Origin: Scytonema sp045865695
GTDB lineage: Bacteria; Cyanobacteriota; Cyanobacteriia; Cyanobacteriales; Nostocaceae
Length of the DNA stretch: 64,000 nt
Assembly (NCBI RefSeq): GCF_045865695.1
Contig: NZ_BAACAP010000238.1
Coordinates: forward strand, 1-64,000
Direction of reading: 5' to 3'
Shown here: positions 47,259 to 56,463 of the stretch, one piece after another
Numbering within the stretch: position 1 is the stretch's first letter
Layout: each line of letters opens with the position of its first letter
Program-made: the position numbers and the translations under genes
The notes under the pieces: model-generated
The model's input: the letters and a program-made list of their open reading frames with translations, nothing else
What the model was told of the DNA's origin: nothing
Databases searched by the model: none

Positions 47259-48278
47259 CTATCTCATATTTTGTTTTTTCTCAGCTTTTGGATCGCGATT
47301 TGCAACGGCTGCAAGTTCGGCATCCATTAGAGTTCTTCCCGTCGCTGCTAGGTAGACATCATCTAAGCTTGGACGAGATTGGGCTATACCAAAAATTGGT
47401 AACCCAGAGGAGTTCAGCGATTGCTGAATGGTTATTAAAGCATCTTGTTGCGGTGTGATTACTAAGTTAAGGGAATTCCCTTGAGCGCTGTTGACAATGA
47501 CTTCTTGAACAAAAGGCAGCGATTGTAGTAATTCTTGAGCAATATGTGCTTCTTCGATGGGCGAAAACTCGCGGATGCGTAAAGTAATGCGATCGCCTCC
47601 CACTTTATCTTTTAATTCAGATGGCGTGCCACTCGCAATTACCACACCTCGGTCAATAATCGCCACGCGATCGGCTAAAGCATCAACTTCTTCAAGATAA
47701 TGGCTAGTAATTACCACCGTTGTTCCAGCTTGACGTAACTTTCGCAGGAAATCCCAAACCACAAAACGGCTTTCAATATCGAGTCCCACGGTTGGTTCAT
47801 CTAAAACCAAGACATCTGGTGCATGGAGTAATCCTGCTGCTAAATCTAAGCGCTTGCGTAAACCGCCTGAGTAAGTGCCAGTCTTTTTATCGGCGTATTC
47901 TTGCAAACCAAGCAATTCAATTACCATGTTTATCCGTTGCTTGGCAACTGTACCCGGTAGGTGATAAAGTGCAGCTTGCAGTTGTAAGAGTTCTCTTCCT
48001 GTCAGAACTTTATCTAATGCAACTTCCTGAGCAACATAACCCAAGCGCTTCCTTGCCAATCTGGGATTGTCTAATACAGAAATACCAGAAACTTCAATTT
48101 TTCCAGCATCAGGAGTGGTGAGAGTACACAAAGAACGCAAAGTCGTTGTTTTCCCTGCGCCATTGGGACCAAGCAAACCAAAAATCTCGCCCGGTTCTAC
48201 CTTAAAGGAAACGTCCTTGACGGCGACCACCGTGCCGTAGCTTTTTTTTAAATTTTCAATTAAAACGGCAGGAGCCAT
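47259..48278 (-). CDS. ABC transporter ATPase (DrrA-like)
   Basis: 339 aa. Walker A GPNGAGKTTT, signature YSGGLRKRLDLA, Walker B VLVLDEPTVGLD and the switch H in TSHYLEEVDALAD are all present. The C-terminal extension of about 110 residues matches DrrA-type exporters. It pairs with the permease next to it. Confidence 0.94.
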   Translation of the reverse strand: MAPAVLIENLKKSYGTVVAVKDVSFKVEPGEIFGLLGPNGAGKTTTLRSLCTLTTPDAGKIEVSGISVLDNPRLARKRLGYVAQEVALDKVLTGRELLQLQAALYHLPGTVAKQRINMVIELLGLQEYADKKTGTYSGGLRKRLDLAAGLLHAPDVLVLDEPTVGLDIESRFVVWDFLRKLRQAGTTVVITSHYLEEVDALADRVAIIDRGVVIASGTPSELKDKVGGDRITLRIREFSPIEEAHIAQELLQSLPFVQEVIVNSAQGNSLNLVITPQQDALITIQQSLNSSGLPIFGIAQSRPSLDDVYLAATGRTLMDAELAAVANRDPKAEKKQNMR

Positions 48279-48343
48279 GACAGCTTGTCCTAACTATACA
48301 ATTCTCAACAAATACTATCTTTATTGTAGTTGATGACCAACCA

Positions 48344-48400
48344 GTGAACTGTGAACAGTGACCAGTAATCAGTGAACAGTGACCAGTGACCAGTGACCCT
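48344..48400 (+). repeat. Degenerate heptamer array (cagtgac)
   Basis: About eight units, some reading gtgaaca or agtaatc, in the space between the divergent ABC transporter and lipoprotein genes. It lies about 75 bp before the lipoprotein ATG. Confidence 0.85.
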
Positions 48401-48473
48401 AGAAAAAATTCTGGCATTGCTGTATTTTAAGGAAATCGTCAGCTATGCAAATTACAAAATTGGGAATTTAACC

Positions 48474-48719
48474 ATGGGTTCTAAAAAAGCGATCGCGTTA
48501 TTTCTCTCTTTAGGTTTAGCAGCTACCGTAAGTGCGTGTGGTGGTACGGAAAGCGGTGGTGAAGGTGGCGAAGGTGGCGAAAACGGTCAAACTACTACAG
48601 CCCCAGCTACTCAACCAACTTCAGGTGAAGGCGGTGAAGGTGGTGAGGAAGGTAAAGATGGTAAAGATGGTAAAGATGGTGAAGGCGGTGAAGGTGGTGA
48701 AGGCGGTGAAGGTAAATAG
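48474..48719 (+). CDS. Small Gly/Glu-rich lipoprotein
   Basis: 81 aa from ATG 48474; the longer frame from 48393 is unlikely because the signal peptide starts here (MGSKKAIALFLSLGLAATVS then the lipobox Cys at about 22). The rest consists of GGEGGE and GKDGKDGKDGEGG repeats, collagen-like in periodicity, without Pro. Such low-complexity lipoproteins occur in cyanobacteria; function unknown. The repeats follow ggtgaaggc and ggtaaagat units in the DNA. Confidence 0.75.
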   Translation: MGSKKAIALFLSLGLAATVSACGGTESGGEGGEGGENGQTTTAPATQPTSGEGGEGGEEGKDGKDGKDGEGGEGGEGGEGK

Positions 48720-48767
48720 TTACATAAAAATAATTCTTTCCCAGTCCCCAGTCTCTAGTCCCCACCT

Positions 48768-49436
48768 ATGATTCATTGCATTGACAATGTTCTCAATTCT
48801 GATGAATTAGATTTTATTGTTTCAAAACTGAAGGATGCTGAATTTGTTGATGGTAAAAATACAGCAGGATGGCATGCTAAGTTAGTTAAGAATAATATGC
48901 AATTGCCAAACAATGCTCTCACTCAAGAGATGAGAAGCATTGTGACGCGGGCGATAAAACGCGATCGTTTATTCCAAGCAACGGTCAGACCAAAAATTAT
49001 TCAACCCATCATATTTAGTTGTTATGAATCGGGTATGTACTACGGTTCTCATACTGATAATGCACTCATGGGGGACGAAACTTTCACGCGGTCTGATGTG
49101 TCATTCACTCTGTTCCTTAGTCCGGCGTCAAGTTATGTAGGTGGAGAATTAGTCATTGATACATCTTTGGGAGAGCAAGCTTTTAAACTAGATGCGGGCT
49201 CGATGATTGTTTATCCATCTTCAACTCTACACCGAGTCGAAACAGTCACTGAAGGTACAAGACTTGCGGCTATATCTTGGGTACAAAGTCTGATTCGCGA
49301 TCCAGCAGAACGCGAGATTTTATTTGATTTGGAGACAGTTCGGCAAGTTATGTTTCAAAAATACGGTAAAACAACAGAGTTTGATTTAATTAGTAAAACT
49401 CATGCTAATCTACTTCGGAAATGGGCTGATTTGTAA
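48768..49436 (+). CDS. PKHD-type Fe(II)/2-oxoglutarate hydroxylase (PiuC/YbiX-like)
   Basis: 222 aa. The iron ligands are the His and Asp of GSHTDNAL (near 96) and the His of STLHRVETV (near 157); the Arg 11 residues later (GTRLAAISW) should bind 2-oxoglutarate. The start at 48768 gives the family's usual MIHCIDNVL. In proteobacteria PiuC-like genes stand next to iron-uptake receptors; here no such neighbour exists. Confidence 0.93.
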   Translation: MIHCIDNVLNSDELDFIVSKLKDAEFVDGKNTAGWHAKLVKNNMQLPNNALTQEMRSIVTRAIKRDRLFQATVRPKIIQPIIFSCYESGMYYGSHTDNALMGDETFTRSDVSFTLFLSPASSYVGGELVIDTSLGEQAFKLDAGSMIVYPSSTLHRVETVTEGTRLAAISWVQSLIRDPAEREILFDLETVRQVMFQKYGKTTEFDLISKTHANLLRKWADL

Positions 49437-49601
49437 GTGTATATATAACCAATAATTTAAGATTTCCATAGCATTTCCTAGTCTGATGAACTACAAATTT
49501 ATCTGCGTCCATCAGCTATAGGGTGCGGTTAATTCTTTCTTACTGTATCTCATGAATGCAGGAATTACTATATATTGACTAGAGATTTTTAGGAAAAATA
49601 A

Positions 49602-50177
49602 ATGAATTTAAATTTTCGGAAAATTCATAGAAAAATAGCTCCCATTCTTTTTCTACCACTATTAGCAAGTGCTTTAACTGGAATTGCCTATCGCGTAGGA
49701 AGATATTGGTTTAATATACCGAACCAAGTAGCAAATTTTTTCATGGTGATTCATCAAGGAGAATATCTCGGTCAACCACTTGTACCAATTTACGTGCTGT
49801 TAGTCGGGTTAGGGCTGATAGGTCTGATTGTGACTGGTTTAAGCATGACCAAATTATTTGGAACAAATCGTCCTTCACCAAAAGCATCAAAACTTAATTT
49901 TCGCCAAGTTCATCGCATTCTCGCACCTATTATATTTCTGCCCTTGACCGTCAGTGCATTAACAGGAATTTTGTTCAGATTGGGTAGAAACTGGTTTAAT
50001 CTGCCTAGCGAACAAACTGCACTTCTTTTAAGGATTCACCAAGGGTCATATTTGGGACCTCATCTGAGAGTGTTGTACGTGGTTTTAATTGGTTTGGGGT
50101 TAATCGCAATGCTAATCACAGGAATTAACATGACTGGAATATTTCGCAAGCGACGAACAGTGACCAGTGACCAGTGA
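49602..50177 (+). CDS. Membrane protein with two tandem PepSY-like TM units
   Basis: 191 aa, made of two homologous halves of about 90 residues: LNFRKIHRKIAPILFLPLLA at 3-22 and LNFRQVHRILAPIIFLPLTV at 97-116, each followed by YRVGRYWFN/FRLGRNWFN, IHQGxYLG and a second hydrophobic segment. The pattern (His-containing helix, IHQG) resembles PepSY-associated membrane proteins, but this is not certain. The conserved His pairs could bind haem. The last residues RTVTSDQ derive from the heptamer array that supplies the stop. Confidence 0.78.
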   Translation: MNLNFRKIHRKIAPILFLPLLASALTGIAYRVGRYWFNIPNQVANFFMVIHQGEYLGQPLVPIYVLLVGLGLIGLIVTGLSMTKLFGTNRPSPKASKLNFRQVHRILAPIIFLPLTVSALTGILFRLGRNWFNLPSEQTALLLRIHQGSYLGPHLRVLYVVLIGLGLIAMLITGINMTGIFRKRRTVTSDQ

Positions 50178-50242
50178 CCAGTAACCAGTGACCAGTGACC
50201 AGTAACCAGTGACCAGTAACCAGTGACCAGTAACCAGTGACC
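50158..50242 (+). repeat. Heptamer array (cagtgac/cagtaac, about 12 units)
   Basis: The longest array in the window. It begins inside the upstream gene and alternates cagtgac and cagtaac units. It is followed by a known-looking dispersed palindrome: ttcccaggctccgcctggga near 50250-50270 and gaggctccgcctc near 50281-50293. Confidence 0.92.
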
Positions 50243-50490
50243 CCTCTCGTTCCCAGGCTCCGCCTGGGAATACAGATCTAGAGGCTCCGCCTCGACCTTA
50301 TTATTAAATGCGAAGGCAAGTCCCTCGTGCAATGGTTACCGATCGCTGTTACGGGCTAGGGATGAGGGCAATTCTTCCGTCTTGAGGAATAAATTTCATC
50401 TATACTAAGCCACGGTAAAGTTTTATGAGGAATTTTTACATAGTTTAATACAATAGTAATATTCACCCGTAAGTATTTTTGCTCAGTGCC

Positions 50491-52173
50491 ATGATATTGG
50501 ATGGATTTCCTTGGCTGACCGCGATAGTCCTGTTGCCACTCGTTGCTTCCATGCTTATCCCCTTGCTGCCCGATAAAGACGGCAAACAAGTGCGATGGTA
50601 TGCCTTGGGTGTGGGGATCGCGGATTTTGTTTTGATGTGCTACACCTTCTGGAAGCATTACGATGCGAGCAGTGCGACTTTTCAACTCGTGGAGAAATAT
50701 GCTTGGTTACCTCAGTTAGGTTTCAACTGGGCTGTTTCAGTCGATGGAATATCCGTTCCCCTGGTGCTGCTTGCAGGATTGGTAACGACACTCTCAATGT
50801 TTGCTGCATGGCAAGTGAATCTGAAGCCTCGCCTATTTTATTTTTTGATGCTGGTGCTGTATGGCGCACAAATAGGAGTGTTTGTTGCCCAAGATATTCT
50901 ACTGTTCTTTATTATGTGGGAACTAGAACTGGTTCCTGTCTACCTGCTAGTCTCCATTTGGGGCGGTCAAAAACGTCGCTATGCTGCTACTAAATTCATA
51001 CTTTACACAGCTGCTGCTTCAATTTTTATTCTAGTAGCAGGGCTGGCAATGGCTCTCTACGGAGATAATTTGACCTTCGATATAGTCGAACTTGGTGCGA
51101 AGAATTATCCTCTTGCTTTAGAACTTTTGCTTTACGCGGGATTGCTAATTGCCTTTGGCGTCAAACTGGCGATTTTCCCCTTGCATACCTGGTTACCGGA
51201 TACTCATGGTGAAGCTTCTGCTCCTGTATCGATGATTTTGGCTGGCGTACTGCTCAAAATGGGTGGATACGGGTTGATTCGTCTCAATTTAGAGTTGCTG
51301 ACTGATGCTCACATTTGCTTTGCTCCTGTACTGGCAACTCTCGGCGTTATCAATATTATTTATGGTGCTTTGAACTCTTTTGCCCAAAATAATATGAAGC
51401 GTCGCCTCGCCTATTCGTCAGTTTCTCACATGGGATTTGTGCTGTTGGGGATTGCTTCCTTCACGGATGTGGGAGTCAGTGGTGCGATGCTGCAAATGTT
51501 GTCCCACGGTTTGATTGCTGCAGTGTTATTTTTCTTAGCTGGCATCACCTACGATCGCACTCACACTATGGCGATGGAAAATATGGGTGGTATTGCTCAA
51601 GCTATGCCCAAAGTATTTGCTCTGTTTACAGCAGGTGCTATGGCTTCTCTCGCTTTACCAGGGATGAGCGGTTTTGTCAGCGAACTTCAAGTCTTTGTGG
51701 GTGTAAGCTCTAGCGACATTTACAGTCCAACCTTCTGTACTGTGATGGTGTTCCTAGCTGCAGTGGGAGTTATTTTGACGCCAATCTATTTGCTTTCTAT
51801 GTTGAAGCAGGTATTTTATGGCACTGGTAAAGTGACCTGTGATATTAACAATGCTAGATTGGAGAATCAGGAGGATGAAGGCACGGTTTGCTTTGGTACG
51901 GATTGTCTCTTGCCTACTGAGTCGGTATACAGCGATGCCAAGCCTCGTGAATTGTTTATTGCTGCGTGTTTTCTAGTGTTGATTATTGGCATTGGGGTTT
52001 ATCCTAAGTTGGCTACGCAATTGTATGATATGAAAACTGTTGCGGTGAATACTCAGGTACGCCAATCTTATGTGCAAATTGCTCAGGAGAATCCTCGCGT
52101 ATACGCGAAGGAGTTCTTTTCTCCACGTATTGGTGAACCTGAAATAGCTACTGTTTCGAGCCTCGTTCGATAA
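50491..52173 (+). CDS. ndhD: NAD(P)H-quinone oxidoreductase subunit 4 (NdhD)
   Basis: 560 aa from ATG 50491; an in-frame TTG at 50479 would add four residues. Fourteen-helix antiporter-like subunit; typical motifs include LLFFIMWELELVPVYLLVS, the Lys of LIAFGVKLAIFPLHTWLPD, HGEASAPVSMILAGVLLKMG and AYSSVSHMGFVLLG. NdhD works in thylakoid NDH-1 for respiration and cyclic electron flow. The hydrophilic loop near 455-485 (CDINNARLENQEDEG) and the tail suggest one of the NdhD1/D2-type paralogues; which one is not settled. It is followed by a terminator shared with the convergent hydrolase gene. Confidence 0.95.
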   Translation: MILDGFPWLTAIVLLPLVASMLIPLLPDKDGKQVRWYALGVGIADFVLMCYTFWKHYDASSATFQLVEKYAWLPQLGFNWAVSVDGISVPLVLLAGLVTTLSMFAAWQVNLKPRLFYFLMLVLYGAQIGVFVAQDILLFFIMWELELVPVYLLVSIWGGQKRRYAATKFILYTAAASIFILVAGLAMALYGDNLTFDIVELGAKNYPLALELLLYAGLLIAFGVKLAIFPLHTWLPDTHGEASAPVSMILAGVLLKMGGYGLIRLNLELLTDAHICFAPVLATLGVINIIYGALNSFAQNNMKRRLAYSSVSHMGFVLLGIASFTDVGVSGAMLQMLSHGLIAAVLFFLAGITYDRTHTMAMENMGGIAQAMPKVFALFTAGAMASLALPGMSGFVSELQVFVGVSSSDIYSPTFCTVMVFLAAVGVILTPIYLLSMLKQVFYGTGKVTCDINNARLENQEDEGTVCFGTDCLLPTESVYSDAKPRELFIAACFLVLIIGIGVYPKLATQLYDMKTVAVNTQVRQSYVQIAQENPRVYAKEFFSPRIGEPEIATVSSLVR

Positions 52174-52260
52174 AGGTTTTGGAACCGCAGCCTGTAGCAG
52201 ATGCACGCGGATAGTATGCGCGATCGAACGCAGGATGGAAATTAGTATAGATTTAAGCAG

Positions 52261-52288
52261 CCCGGTTGTTGATGCACAATCGGGTTTG
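52261..52288. terminator. Bidirectional terminator
   Basis: cccggttg-ttgatgca-caatcggg then ttt; an eight-pair stem with one wobble. It lies between two convergent genes. Confidence 0.7.
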
Positions 52289-52290
52289 AT

Positions 52291-53637
52291 TTAACTCACT
52301 CTGATTGCTGTATGCTCTCCTCCACCTCGATCTAGTCCACCTTGATGTAGGATTACACGTGATGCTCTACCTGTTTCATCTACTATGAAAGTGCGCTGAG
52401 CATTAATCGTCTTCAAAAAAAACTTTGTTGGGGACTCTGGAAACATTTCAACTCTTTCTTCTTCAGCCCATTGAGTCAAAATGCGATTGGATTCTTTTGT
52501 AATGGTAATGACCAATCCAGATTCTAGTTCATACCGCCCTACGTAAGTATCATAAATGGTTGGATCGAGTTCGATCTCTTGTCGTTGCTTGGGTAGATCG
52601 TAAGGTTTGCCAAACAAAATGGCAGCTAGATCGTTGGCAATGGGTACAACTGGTGTCACTGCTGCTGCGTCAATGTTAGTCAGCACAATAATAGAAATTT
52701 GCTCATCTGGATATCTAGCAATGCGAGTACTAAAGCCGTAAATTCCGCCACCAGTGTATAGCAGTTTGCGTTCGTAGTGGGTACATATAATTCCTCCATA
52801 ACCGTGGTACACTCCTTTGCCATCTTCTTTTTCAACGATCGCGACTTTTGGTGTAAACATCATCTCTCTGGACGATTCACTTAAAACTGCATCAGTATAA
52901 AGCCCTTGCTCCCATTTGTAGAGATCTTCAATCGTTGAGTACATTCCCCCTGCACCTGATGGCCATGACATATGTACAAAATCTACATTTTGATAGGCTT
53001 CGCCATTGAAAACATAGCCAGAAGCTCGATGGGGCAAAATCATCTCTTGGCGATCGTAGCCTGAGTCAAACATTCCTAAAGGCTCAAGAATCTGATGTTG
53101 CAGATAGTTCGCATAGTCGCAACCGGAAACAATTTCAATAATTTTGGTTAGTACCACATAGCCAGAGTTAGTATAGCGGAAGCGTTCTCCTGGTGTAAAC
53201 TCTAGTGGTTCATTACTAAACCGGGCAATCAGATCGTCCAAGGTAATCTTGGTTTTTGTTATCAGCTCGAAGTTGTCTAATTCGTTAAAGTTAGGAATAC
53301 CTGAAGTATGATTGAGCAACTGATGAATAGTAATTTGCTCGCCGTTAGGGTAGTCGGGCAAATAGGTTGAAATTTTTTGATGCATCTCAAGCAAACCTTG
53401 CTCCTGAAGTTGTAGAATTGCCGCAGCTGTGAACTGCTTGGTAATGGAACCGAGGCGGAACTTCGTCTGGGGTGTATTTGGAACATTATGTTCGAGGTTA
53501 GCCATGCCGTAGCCTGCACTCAACAGTACTTCACCTGCACGGGTAACCAATACCGATCCCATGAAGTAGCGATTTGCCAGACAAGCTTGAAGATAAGCTG
53601 TCATCTCGTCTGTAGTAGCTTGATTACTCGATGGCAT
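52291..53637 (-). CDS. Serine hydrolase of the beta-lactamase/class C family
   Basis: 448 aa, without a signal peptide. Active-site motif SITK (Ser64, Lys67), YTN at 155-157, and a GGG stretch (YTGGGIYG) in place of the KTG box. The C-terminal part (PTIYDTYVGRYELESGLVIT) is the lipocalin-like DUF3471-type domain of esterase/peptidase members. It probably acts on esters or D-amino peptides; the substrate is unknown. It stands alone; 53638-54064 upstream has no gene. Confidence 0.92.
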   Translation of the reverse strand: MPSSNQATTDEMTAYLQACLANRYFMGSVLVTRAGEVLLSAGYGMANLEHNVPNTPQTKFRLGSITKQFTAAAILQLQEQGLLEMHQKISTYLPDYPNGEQITIHQLLNHTSGIPNFNELDNFELITKTKITLDDLIARFSNEPLEFTPGERFRYTNSGYVVLTKIIEIVSGCDYANYLQHQILEPLGMFDSGYDRQEMILPHRASGYVFNGEAYQNVDFVHMSWPSGAGGMYSTIEDLYKWEQGLYTDAVLSESSREMMFTPKVAIVEKEDGKGVYHGYGGIICTHYERKLLYTGGGIYGFSTRIARYPDEQISIIVLTNIDAAAVTPVVPIANDLAAILFGKPYDLPKQRQEIELDPTIYDTYVGRYELESGLVITITKESNRILTQWAEEERVEMFPESPTKFFLKTINAQRTFIVDETGRASRVILHQGGLDRGGGEHTAIRVS

Positions 53638-54064
53638 AACAAATTGTCTTTCTCTAACAAGCTATATCTGAAGTGTACTTTGCATTTCGGAGTATTCCAA
53701 AATTGGAAAACACTTTTCCTAAAACAACGTAGAATGCCTAACGATGATAAAAGTATTCTGATGTGAAAAAGCTAAATCTTGTCTTAAATGATACGGTCTC
53801 TTCCGCAAGAGTCATGATTGTATAACTAAAATTAATAATTCACCGCGCAGCGCTGCTCTCTATTCCACAAGAACAAGAAGTAGATTATTGAATATTTTTA
53901 TTTAAAAATTCCCATATAGATATATATTACAGTGGCTAAAGCCTATATTCCAAAACGGAAGGGAATTATCTTAATGTTAAAAGGCTGAGTTCTGTATTAA
54001 AGAATACCATCCTTTCTGTAAGAGGATGTTTGAAAAGTTCTTTTATCAGTAGCAAAACATTCAA

Positions 54065-54141
54065 GATCCCCCTAAATCCCCCTTAATAAGGGGGACTTTA
54101 AGAATATTTTCCCCCCTTTTTAAGGGGGGCTAGGGGGGATC
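54065..54141. repeat. MITE-like element with GATCCCCC...GGGGGATC ends
   Basis: Left arm gatccccctaaatccccctt and right arm aaggggggctaggggggatc, with inner arms ccctta and aaggggg. This type of 70-160 bp palindromic element is widespread in cyanobacteria. No gene lies in the rest of 53638-54220. Confidence 0.8.
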
Positions 54142-54220
54142 GATGAGTGCCTAAAATCACAGCCTACCACTTTTCAAACAACCTCTAAAAGTCGCGATTG
54201 AATAACTAAGACTAATATTT

Positions 54221-54844
54221 ATGTTTAATCTCAAAAAACTTTGGAAATTTAAAATCATCATAGGATTTACAGTAATTCTAGTTATCATATTTCTAAAAGC
54301 TTGCAGTATAACTCAAGTAAATAAACCTATACCGTTGTCAAGTGAACCAGCAGCTGCACAGAGTCAATCGCCTCAACCATTGAACAGTCAGGCTGAAAGT
54401 TTAGATTGGCTGTTTGTTATGGACGCTTTTCAGGGAGGAATGGCAGAAATACAGCTTGGGAAACAGGCTTTACAGAAGTCTACAAATCCCAAAATAAAAG
54501 AGTTCGCACAGCAGATGATTGAAGAGCATACAAAAGCACATGAGAAACTTTTGCAATTATCAAATAACAAGAAAATTGCACTTCCAACAACAATCGGTCT
54601 CAAGTATGAAACAATCGTCGCGGATTTAAGGCAGCTTTCAGGGACTCGTTTCGACGAACCTTACATGAATGAGATGGGAGTGAACCGTCACCTCGATGCT
54701 ATAGCGACATTCCAGCGAGAAATAGCACTTGGAAAAGACTCCGATCTCAAAGCCTTTGCTACTACAGGTTTACAAATAGCACGCAATCATTTTCAGATGG
54801 CTGTCCCAGTAACGGGTTACAGTTTGCCAGGTGACAACAAATAA
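54221..54844 (+). CDS. DUF4142 lipoprotein
   Basis: 207 aa. The N-terminus is a lipoprotein signal (basic start, hydrophobic IIIGFTVILVIIFLKAC with Cys near 28), followed by a Ser/Pro/Gln-rich linker and the DUF4142 helical bundle: AFQGGMAEIQLGKQALQKST, FAQQMIEEHTKAHEKLLQL and FQREIALGKDSDLKAFA. The fold resembles ferritin-like bundles but without clear metal ligands. It is probably an envelope stress or storage protein; function unknown. Confidence 0.9.
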   Translation: MFNLKKLWKFKIIIGFTVILVIIFLKACSITQVNKPIPLSSEPAAAQSQSPQPLNSQAESLDWLFVMDAFQGGMAEIQLGKQALQKSTNPKIKEFAQQMIEEHTKAHEKLLQLSNNKKIALPTTIGLKYETIVADLRQLSGTRFDEPYMNEMGVNRHLDAIATFQREIALGKDSDLKAFATTGLQIARNHFQMAVPVTGYSLPGDNK

Positions 54845-54880
54845 AGGATGAAGTTTGAAATTTTTCAAGCTTCATCCTTA
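54844..54880. terminator. Strong bidirectional terminator
   Basis: A 17-pair stem with one wobble: aaggatgaagtttgaaa / tttcaagcttcatcctt with a two-base loop. It lies between the convergent DUF4142 and prs genes; A and T runs occur on both sides. Confidence 0.75.
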
Positions 54881-54928
54881 GATCTGGTAAATGCGCTAAT
54901 TGTAATGGTGAAGACAGATTTTTCTTAA

Positions 54929-55945
54929 CTAGCGAAACATACTACTTACAGAACTGTCTTCATGAATGCGCCAGATGGTTTCTCCCAGGAGGTTAGCCAC
55001 TGACAGCGCGATTAATTGAGGAAATCGATTGCTCTCTGCCACGGGAATGGTGTTTGTGATAATGACTTCCTCAAACAAACCACTTGATAAGCGCTCAACC
55101 GCAGGTGGGGAAAAGACGGCGTGAGTTGCACATGCATAAACTTGGCGAGCTCCTTCTTCACGCAGGAGTTTTGCTCCTTCAGAGATAGTTCCGCCTGTGT
55201 CAATCATGTCATCTACTAACACTGCTGTTTTACCTTTAACGTCGCCGATCACGTTTAAAACTTCGGCGACGTTGTGAGCCTGACGGCGTTTATCTATAAT
55301 TGCCAATGGGGCATCGTTTAGCTTTTTAGCAAATGCTCTAGCTCGTGCCACACCACCTACGTCTGGGGAGACAACAACGAGATCGGGCAGTTGTTTGCTT
55401 GCTAAATAATCAAGTAGGACTGGCGAACCGTAAACATGATCCAATGGAATGTCGAAGTAGCCTTGAATTTGAGCCGAATGCAGATCCATCGCTAAAATTC
55501 GGTTGGCACCGGCTTCTGTGATGAGATTGGCAACTAACTTGGCAGTAATTGATTCTCTTCCTGCAGTTTTCCGATCGGCACGGGCATAGCCATAGTAGGG
55601 AAGAACTGCAGTGACTTGGCGTGCAGATGCGCGACGACAAGCATCAATCATAATCAATAGTTCCATCAGATTGTCATTCACGGGATGACAACTGGGCTGG
55701 ATGAGGTAAACGTCGCAGCCTCGGATGGATTCTTGAATTTGGATATAAATTTCTCCATCCGCAAATCGTTTGCGAATCATTGGTCCCAAATCCATTCCCA
55801 GGTAACGGGCAACTTCTTGAGACAATGGTACATTGGCAGAGCCGGAGAACAGCCGCAAGCGATTATTTTCAGTCACGCCTGTAGCAGTCGGCTGTACTTT
55901 TAAGGCAGTAGAACTCAGCACAGCAGATCCTCGATGTGCATTCAT
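54929..55945 (-). CDS. prs: Ribose-phosphate pyrophosphokinase
   Basis: 338 aa. RLFSGSANVPLSQEVA, the ATP-binding region FADGEIYIQIQESIRGCDVY, LPYYGYARADRK and the PRPP loop VLVDDMIDTGGT are all present. It makes PRPP from ribose 5-phosphate and ATP, for purine, pyrimidine, His and Trp synthesis. About 25 extra N-terminal residues compared with E. coli are usual in cyanobacteria. Confidence 0.96.
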   Translation of the reverse strand: MNAHRGSAVLSSTALKVQPTATGVTENNRLRLFSGSANVPLSQEVARYLGMDLGPMIRKRFADGEIYIQIQESIRGCDVYLIQPSCHPVNDNLMELLIMIDACRRASARQVTAVLPYYGYARADRKTAGRESITAKLVANLITEAGANRILAMDLHSAQIQGYFDIPLDHVYGSPVLLDYLASKQLPDLVVVSPDVGGVARARAFAKKLNDAPLAIIDKRRQAHNVAEVLNVIGDVKGKTAVLVDDMIDTGGTISEGAKLLREEGARQVYACATHAVFSPPAVERLSSGLFEEVIITNTIPVAESNRFPQLIALSVANLLGETIWRIHEDSSVSSMFR

Positions 55946-56463
55946 GGCAATCCTATCATCAGAGATTTGAGAAATTTAACTGCAAATACCCGGAAAAAAT
56001 CATATGTGTGCTTTTTGGAAGCTTTCATAAAAATTTTCAACATACCTCAGCAAAACTACATATCTCTATTTCTCCAACTTTTTATAGACAAACAATTGAT
56101 AGCTTAACTGACATTAAGTGTGTAAACCATATCTGGAGTTTAGTTTTTTATGTTGGTTGGCAAAACCAAAAACGCAGAAGTCCAATACAGACACAATTCT
56201 TACCTCTAACATCTAGCTCTTTGATTTTAACCAAATCTTTACAGTTCAACTTTCTACTTAATTCTATCTTAATAAGCATAAATGCTTAAAAAATAGTCAT
56301 TTTTTGCTGATTAGATATATAATAATACTACATTTAGCAATTAACAGTGAAACTATAATTTAATCCTTTTCACGCTGATGTATAGAGAGCACGTGTGAAA
56401 ATAGAGTGTGGCAAGTCTGTTTTACTGGCTGCTCCTCCTTGGATTGCTATTATACACACTTAG
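55946..56463. other. Divergent intergenic region
   Basis: The AT-rich space between the divergent prs and kinase genes must contain both promoters, but I cannot place them. An open frame at 55936-56289 overlaps the prs start and lacks any known motif, so it is not called. Confidence 0.4.

Noticed and set aside
55936..56289. 117-residue frame overlapping the prs start
   Set aside because: It opposes the conserved prs N-terminus and has no motif; the region is more likely a divergent promoter.
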